Assembly: GCF_002994615.1 (NCBI RefSeq)
Contig: NZ_PVNK01000152.1
Location: 1-64,000 of the forward strand
Direction of reading: 5' to 3'
Source: Enhygromyxa salina
GTDB taxonomy: Bacteria; Myxococcota_A; Polyangia; Nannocystales; Nannocystaceae
Length of the DNA: 64,000 nucleotides
The position numbers and the translations under genes were made by a program. Below the pieces are notes generated by a model that saw only the letters and a program-made list of their open reading frames with translations, had not been told where the DNA came from and did no database searches. Every line of letters begins with the position of its first letter. Position 1 is the first letter of the stretch. This document shows, piece by piece, positions 59,632-64,000 of this stretch.

Positions 59632-60945
59632 CTACTCGGCGTAGTTGATCCAGGCGCCAGCGGTCCAGTCTTCGCCGCTGGGGTCGACCGCGCCGATGTA
59701 GCTGGTCCCGCCGCAGCCCGTGCCGTCGCCGGTCACGTCGCCGCTGGGCACGGCGTTGGGGCTGCCCCAGGTGGTGCCGAGGCCCGGATCCGTCCCGAGG
59801 TTCGCGCGCGCCGCGTCCTGGACCCACGCGGTCCAGCCCGCGGTGTCGAGGCTCTCGGCCCCGGACACGTGCTCGTCGGCGCCGAGGTTGGCGAAGAAGA
59901 TGTTGTTGGCGAACTCGATGTTGCCAGCGTCGGCCTCGACGAAGGTCGCCTCGTCGGCCAGGTTGGTGGCCTCGTTGGAGGTGTTGGTGAAGATCGTGGC
60001 GTGCCAGGTGCCGTGGGTGCCCTCCTTGATGGTCACGCCCTTGCTCTTCTCACCGCTCGAGCCCGAGCCGATGCAGGTCACGTTGCACAGCTCCGGCGAG
60101 GTCTTGGGGGTCGCGTCGAAGTCCGAGCCCTGGTTCGAGATCTCGAAGCAGTTGTCGCCGACGAGCGGGTTTTGCTGGATGAACACGTGCTGGACCCGGC
60201 CGCTGAAGCCCTGGTCCATGTCGAGCGAGTCGTCCGAGGCGCCGGTGACGACGAGGTGGTCGGCGTCGAAGGATCCGCCGAACATCTCGATGCCGTCGTC
60301 GAGGCCCATGTGCGACTGCACGTAGCTGACCGAGGTCTCGGTCCCGCAGCCGTAGAAGGTGATGCCGTTGAGCTCGTTGCCCTCGGAGATCGCGAAGCCG
60401 GCGTACTCGACGCGGACGTAGCGGAGCGAGCCGCAGTTGTGGCTGTCGTCGCTGCCGCCGTAGGTCGGCGGGATCGGGAAGCCCTCGGCCATGCCGACGC
60501 CGCCCTCGAGGTTGATCGTCGCCTCACCGATGAGCACGAGGCCGCCCCAGTCGCCGGGCGCGGCGTTCTCGCTGTCGAAGGAGGTGAACACGATCGGCGC
60601 GTCGGCGGTGCCCTCGGCGACGAGCATCGAGTCCTTCTCGATGACCAGCGCGGAGCCAGCCTCGCCGCGAATGAGCGTTCCGGGCTCGATCGTCAGCGTC
60701 GCGCCGTGGACGAACACGAGCGTGTCGCCCGCGAGGACATAGGTCTTGTCGGCGGTCCAGGTCGTGTCCTCGGTGATGTCCGCCGAGACCGTGACCGTGT
60801 CTTCTTCGCCGCTGGTGGTCTCGCCCGTGTCACCGACGGTGTCGGCCGCGTCGTCGTCACCGTCGTCGCCGCTGTCACAGGCAGGAAGAAGGAGCAAGGC
60901 GCAGGACAGGCCCGCGGTGTTCAACAACCAAGAAAATCGCTTCAT
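59632..60945 (-). CDS. beta-helix-type lipoprotein associated with a TonB-dependent receptor
   Basis: 437 residues; AGGAGA lies about 10 bases before the ATG. Signal peptide and lipobox LLLPAC (Cys21), an acidic linker (SGDDGDDDAADTVGD), then repeats suited to a right-handed parallel beta helix (TLTIEPGTLIRGEAGSALVIEKDS, APIVFTSFDSENAAPGDWGGLV, RYVRVEYAGFAISEGNELNG). Surface proteins of this kind are found next to TonB-dependent receptors in several phyla and may help capture their ligand. It starts about 98 bases from the receptor stop; a strong terminator follows. Confidence 0.8.
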   Translation of the reverse strand: MKRFSWLLNTAGLSCALLLLPACDSGDDGDDDAADTVGDTGETTSGEEDTVTVSADITEDTTWTADKTYVLAGDTLVFVHGATLTIEPGTLIRGEAGSALVIEKDSMLVAEGTADAPIVFTSFDSENAAPGDWGGLVLIGEATINLEGGVGMAEGFPIPPTYGGSDDSHNCGSLRYVRVEYAGFAISEGNELNGITFYGCGTETSVSYVQSHMGLDDGIEMFGGSFDADHLVVTGASDDSLDMDQGFSGRVQHVFIQQNPLVGDNCFEISNQGSDFDATPKTSPELCNVTCIGSGSSGEKSKGVTIKEGTHGTWHATIFTNTSNEATNLADEATFVEADAGNIEFANNIFFANLGADEHVSGAESLDTAGWTAWVQDAARANLGTDPGLGTTWGSPNAVPSGDVTGDGTGCGGTSYIGAVDPSGEDWTAGAWINYAE

Positions 60946-61043
60946 TGTGGGATGTCTCCTGTGAACCGTTTGGTCTTTCGGCCGCCTGGGTACCGCGCCT
61001 TTGTGACGAATCACGATCCAGACTGCGAAGTTGGTGTGACGTT

Positions 61044-64000
61044 CTAATACTTCCACTCGAGGCCGAGGGTGAAGGTCGCGCCGTTGCGGGTGCTGTAGAC
61101 GAGGTCGTCGCCCTGGGTCTGGTACCTGCGCGAGTCGAGCATGTTGGTGATCTCGAGGGTCAACGACAGCTGATTGCGCATGTCGCCCCAGTCATTGCGC
61201 TTGTAGGCCAGCAGCCGCTGCGAGGCGGTGAAGTCGAGCAGGTGGACCGGCTGCTGGTAGATATCGGGGAGCCCCAAGCCACTGACCTGCGTGATGAATG
61301 GCCCCACGGCATTGTACAGCAGCCGAATGTTGGTGCCACTCTCGGCGTTATCATAGTCGATGAACGCGTTGGCGACCCAAGGCGACTGGCCCTGCAGCGG
61401 CCGCGTGCGATTGGTCGAGACCTGGTATTCGACGCGGCAGCCCTCGACGGGGATCGAGCCCTCGAGCATGGGCGCTTCGCCCGGGAGGTGGCAGGGCGCC
61501 CCGATGCGGACCTGCGAATAGACATACGCAAAGTTGGCGCCGATCGAGAAGTCGCGCAGCGTCTGCCGGGCCCGCTTGGCCGCCTTCGGCGCGAGGAAGT
61601 CGAGGGCCTTGCGAAACTCGAATTCAGCCCCGCCGTTGATCGCACCTTCGACGTTGGCGTAGGACGCGGTCGGGTTGGTGCTCGCGCCCACGACCGCCTC
61701 GATCGGGTCCTGAAACTGCTTGAAGAACACGCTGAGCGCCACGACCTCGGACTTGCGCGGGAACCACTCGAAGCGCAGGTCGGCGTTCCAGATCTTGCTC
61801 GACTTCAAGCCCGGGTAGCCCTGCTTGGAGAAGCCGCCGACGTAGTCGCGGAACTGAAAGGGCGCGAGCTCGCGAAACTCCGGTCGCGCGAGGGTCCGGG
61901 TCCCGGTCAGGCGAATGTTGAAGTCACCGCCGTGCTCGGGCAGCGGCGGCGAGAACACCAGCGAGGCCGAGGGCAGGACGTCGAGGTCGACGAGGCGCGA
62001 GGACGAGAAGGGCTCGTCCTCGGGGGCGGCGAAGGGGTCGACGGGCGTGACCGAGATGACGTTGGACTCGACCCGGACCCCGCCCGAGATCTTGAACCAG
62101 TTGACGAAGGGCAGGTCGAGCATCGCGTAGCCAGCGAGGTTGCGCGACCACGCGTCATAGCCGTCTTGGGCCCGGGTCCGATCCCACAAGGTGAAGGGCC
62201 GGGTCCCGCCGTTGCTCGCGCTGACTCCGCCGCCGATCGTGTCGTCGTTGATCGGGTCGTCACGGCCGATCGGGATCGGCACCCCCGTCGCGTAGCCGAA
62301 GTCGTAGCGCGGGGCCTCGAAGCTGCGCTGCTTGGCCTCGAGCCAGGCGCCGATCTTGATCTTGGAGTCGAGGCCCTTCCACTGACGAAAGGGGAAGCTC
62401 AAATTGAGCGCCGCGTTCTCGTTGTTGTCGACGAGGTTCAAGAACAGCTGGCTGCCCGTCGGCCCGATCTGATTGTCGATCGCGTAGTAGTCGTCGGTCT
62501 CGTTGTAGAGAAACACCATCTCGCGCAAGGCCGGATCGTCGCGCCGGGCCTGGGAGAAGCTGCCGAAGTAGTCGATCTCCATGTTCGCGGCCCGCGGGAT
62601 CTTGTGGCGACCGCTGAGCTGGGTCAGGGCCATCGACCGCATCACGTAGCGCAGGCGCGTGTAGTTGAGCTGATCGCCGGGCGCGACCTCGCGGACCTCG
62701 CCGTACATGTCGCGGGTCTCGTCTTGAGCCTCGCGCGAGTAGAAGCCCGTCAGCGCGAAGCGGTTGTTGGGGTTCGTGCGCAGCTCGAGCTTGAGCAGGC
62801 CGTTGTACGAGGTCTGATAGACGGTCTTGAACGAGTCGAGGTCGACGCGCGGGCTGTCGAGGTCGGGCACGCCGTCGCGGAGCCCGAACAGCTTGATGAC
62901 CTCGCGGTTGGACTGGTGCTTGTTCTTGTAGCCACCCGCGAACAGGATCCCGAACCGGCCGCCGTGATCGTTGAGGCTCCAGCTGTCGCCGGCGACGAGG
63001 CTGACGCCGAAATTGGCCGGGGCCCGGGCGCCACGCATCACCCGAGTCCGGGTGTCGAGGGCCTTGCCCTGGGCCTCGACCTCCTCGGCGCTGAAGCCCT
63101 GGCCGCGGCCGACCTTCTGATCGGCGGGGAAGCTGTCGGGCCGCGCGCGCGGGAGGTTGCCGAGCGCGAACAGGTCGTAGCCGGTGTAGCCAGCGTTGGT
63201 GACCATCGGCTGAAAGGTCGTGTTGGTCGTGAGCCCCGTGGTCAGGCCGATCTGGACCGTCGGCTCCTCGGGCGCGTCACGGCTGACCAGCTGGACCGAG
63301 CCCCCGGTGAAGTCGCCGGGCAGGTCGGGTGAGAAGGTCTTTTGCACGTTGATCGCCGCGAGCGCGCCCGAGGGGATCACGTCGAGGGGCACCGTGCGGA
63401 TCTCGGGCTCGGGGCTGGGCACCCGGGCGCCGTCGAGCAAGGTGTTGCCGTAGCGGTGGCCGAGGCCGCGGATGACCAGGTAGCGGCCCTCGACCACGGT
63501 CGCGCCGACGATGCGCACGGCCACGCTCGACGCCTTGCCGCCGCCGGACTTGCCCATCTCGCTCGCGTCGATGCCGTCGTTGACCGAGGCCTTTTGCTTG
63601 CGCGCCTCCTGCAGCGCGCCCTCGGCCTCGAGGTTGAGCTCGTCGGAGACCTCGAAGGTCTCCATGACGCCGGCCATCGGCACGAGCTCGGCGTCGGTGC
63701 TCGCAACCGCGCCCTCGACCACCTCGACCCCGGCGATCTCCACGCTCTTGTACAAGTCGAGCTCGACGAGCAGGGTGTAGTCGCCGGGCGGCACGCGCAG
63801 CTCGTAGCGTCCGTCGACGCCGGTCCGGCCGACGTATTTGGTGTCCTTGACGCGGACGTAGACCCCCGCGAGGGGCTCCTTCTTGGCGTTGAGGACCACG
63901 CCCGAGATCGTGCCGACGACGCCCGCGGCCTGGACCTCGCCGGACTTGAGCTCCTCGTCGAGGGCCTCCTGGTCGTCGGAGATGTCCTCGAAGGTGAAGC
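61044..64000 (-). CDS. TonB-dependent receptor (5' end beyond the window)
   Basis: About 985 codons visible; the reading frame stays open to the window edge, so the signal peptide and TonB box are not seen. The visible N terminus is a carboxypeptidase-regulatory-like domain (GTISGVVLNAKKEPLAGVYV, DGRYELRVPPGDYTLLVELD), followed by the plug (GRYLVIRGLGHRYGNTLLDG, TVPLDVIPSGALAAINVQKT, LPGDFTGGSVQLVSRDAPEE) and a barrel of about 650 residues ending in GATFTLGLEWKY. The terminal aromatic residue is Tyr in place of the common Phe. It imports a large ligand such as a siderophore or glycan across the outer membrane with TonB. The next gene downstream is the beta-helix lipoprotein. Confidence 0.92.
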   Translation of the reverse strand, partial: FTFEDISDDQEALDEELKSGEVQAAGVVGTISGVVLNAKKEPLAGVYVRVKDTKYVGRTGVDGRYELRVPPGDYTLLVELDLYKSVEIAGVEVVEGAVASTDAELVPMAGVMETFEVSDELNLEAEGALQEARKQKASVNDGIDASEMGKSGGGKASSVAVRIVGATVVEGRYLVIRGLGHRYGNTLLDGARVPSPEPEIRTVPLDVIPSGALAAINVQKTFSPDLPGDFTGGSVQLVSRDAPEEPTVQIGLTTGLTTNTTFQPMVTNAGYTGYDLFALGNLPRARPDSFPADQKVGRGQGFSAEEVEAQGKALDTRTRVMRGARAPANFGVSLVAGDSWSLNDHGGRFGILFAGGYKNKHQSNREVIKLFGLRDGVPDLDSPRVDLDSFKTVYQTSYNGLLKLELRTNPNNRFALTGFYSREAQDETRDMYGEVREVAPGDQLNYTRLRYVMRSMALTQLSGRHKIPRAANMEIDYFGSFSQARRDDPALREMVFLYNETDDYYAIDNQIGPTGSQLFLNLVDNNENAALNLSFPFRQWKGLDSKIKIGAWLEAKQRSFEAPRYDFGYATGVPIPIGRDDPINDDTIGGGVSASNGGTRPFTLWDRTRAQDGYDAWSRNLAGYAMLDLPFVNWFKISGGVRVESNVISVTPVDPFAAPEDEPFSSSRLVDLDVLPSASLVFSPPLPEHGGDFNIRLTGTRTLARPEFRELAPFQFRDYVGGFSKQGYPGLKSSKIWNADLRFEWFPRKSEVVALSVFFKQFQDPIEAVVGASTNPTASYANVEGAINGGAEFEFRKALDFLAPKAAKRARQTLRDFSIGANFAYVYSQVRIGAPCHLPGEAPMLEGSIPVEGCRVEYQVSTNRTRPLQGQSPWVANAFIDYDNAESGTNIRLLYNAVGPFITQVSGLGLPDIYQQPVHLLDFTASQRLLAYKRNDWGDMRNQLSLTLEITNMLDSRRYQTQGDDLVYSTRNGATFTLGLEWKY

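Noticed and set aside
60945..63332. Plus-strand open frame of 795 codons opposite the TonB-dependent receptor
   Set aside because: Antisense to a clear receptor; no motif.

Overview
The window is a GC-rich, gene-dense bacterial chromosome segment that most resembles a myxobacterium (Myxococcota, probably a Nannocystaceae-type relative). The grounds are inference from content: many lipoproteins with Asp/Glu/Pro-rich spacers, FG-GAP, IgGFc-binding-like and WD40 surface proteins, the remnant of a Ser/Thr kinase, a monomeric isocitrate dehydrogenase, and an ATP synthase c subunit with a secretory-type leader. No rRNA, tRNA or CRISPR array was seen.

Layout. 1-9.4 kb: an Rpn/YhgA-like nuclease, two methyltransferases, an APC permease, a diheme cytochrome c lipoprotein, an IgGFc-binding-like lipoprotein, a methyltransferase-like lipoprotein and an HNH nuclease. 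9.4-9.8 kb: three copies of a hairpin repeat module that recurs at 32.6 kb. 9.8-18.4 kb: monomeric NADP isocitrate dehydrogenase, an AAA+ ATPase, an FG-GAP lipoprotein and a DUF3604 protein. 18.6-26.1 kb: a second Rpn paralogue behind a paired palindrome, a crotonase, orn, queC, an EGF-like lipoprotein, two envelope proteins, and tryptophan 2,3-dioxygenase overlapping a flavin amine oxidase. 26.1-36.2 kb: a small Roadblock-like protein, a metallophosphoesterase, the DUF3311/SSS transporter pair coupled to an FGE-fold lipoprotein, a FAH-family enzyme, a decayed kinase, a flippase-like membrane protein and a TPR lipoprotein with two degenerate retropepsin-like domains. 36.2-37.1 kb: a long repeat array. 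37.1-39.3 kb: the F0 part of ATP synthase (AtpZ-like, AtpI-like, a, c).

39.3-48.2 kb is the most accessory stretch. It holds a DUF2804 protein, an evolved VgrG carrying a snapalysin-like zinc metalloprotease at its C terminus, a translationally coupled downstream gene that is the obvious immunity or adaptor candidate, a WD40 membrane protein, and a REP-associated tyrosine transposase flanked by hairpin-containing repeats. 48.2-64 kb is a long leftward run: TonB-dependent receptor (cut by the window edge), beta-helix lipoprotein, WD40-like lipoprotein, peptide deformylase, SirB1-like protein, a TonB-N-terminus-like protein with a coupled membrane protein, gyrA, and hemL overlapping gyrA.

The strongest leads are the VgrG-metalloprotease with its coupled partner, the two Rpn genes with candidate internal starts for a C-terminal small protein, the transposase with its REP-like repeats, and several families of intergenic hairpin repeats. 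Start codons are often GTG or TTG, and four-base stop/start overlaps (ATGA or GTGA) are common, so translational coupling is likely at many junctions.
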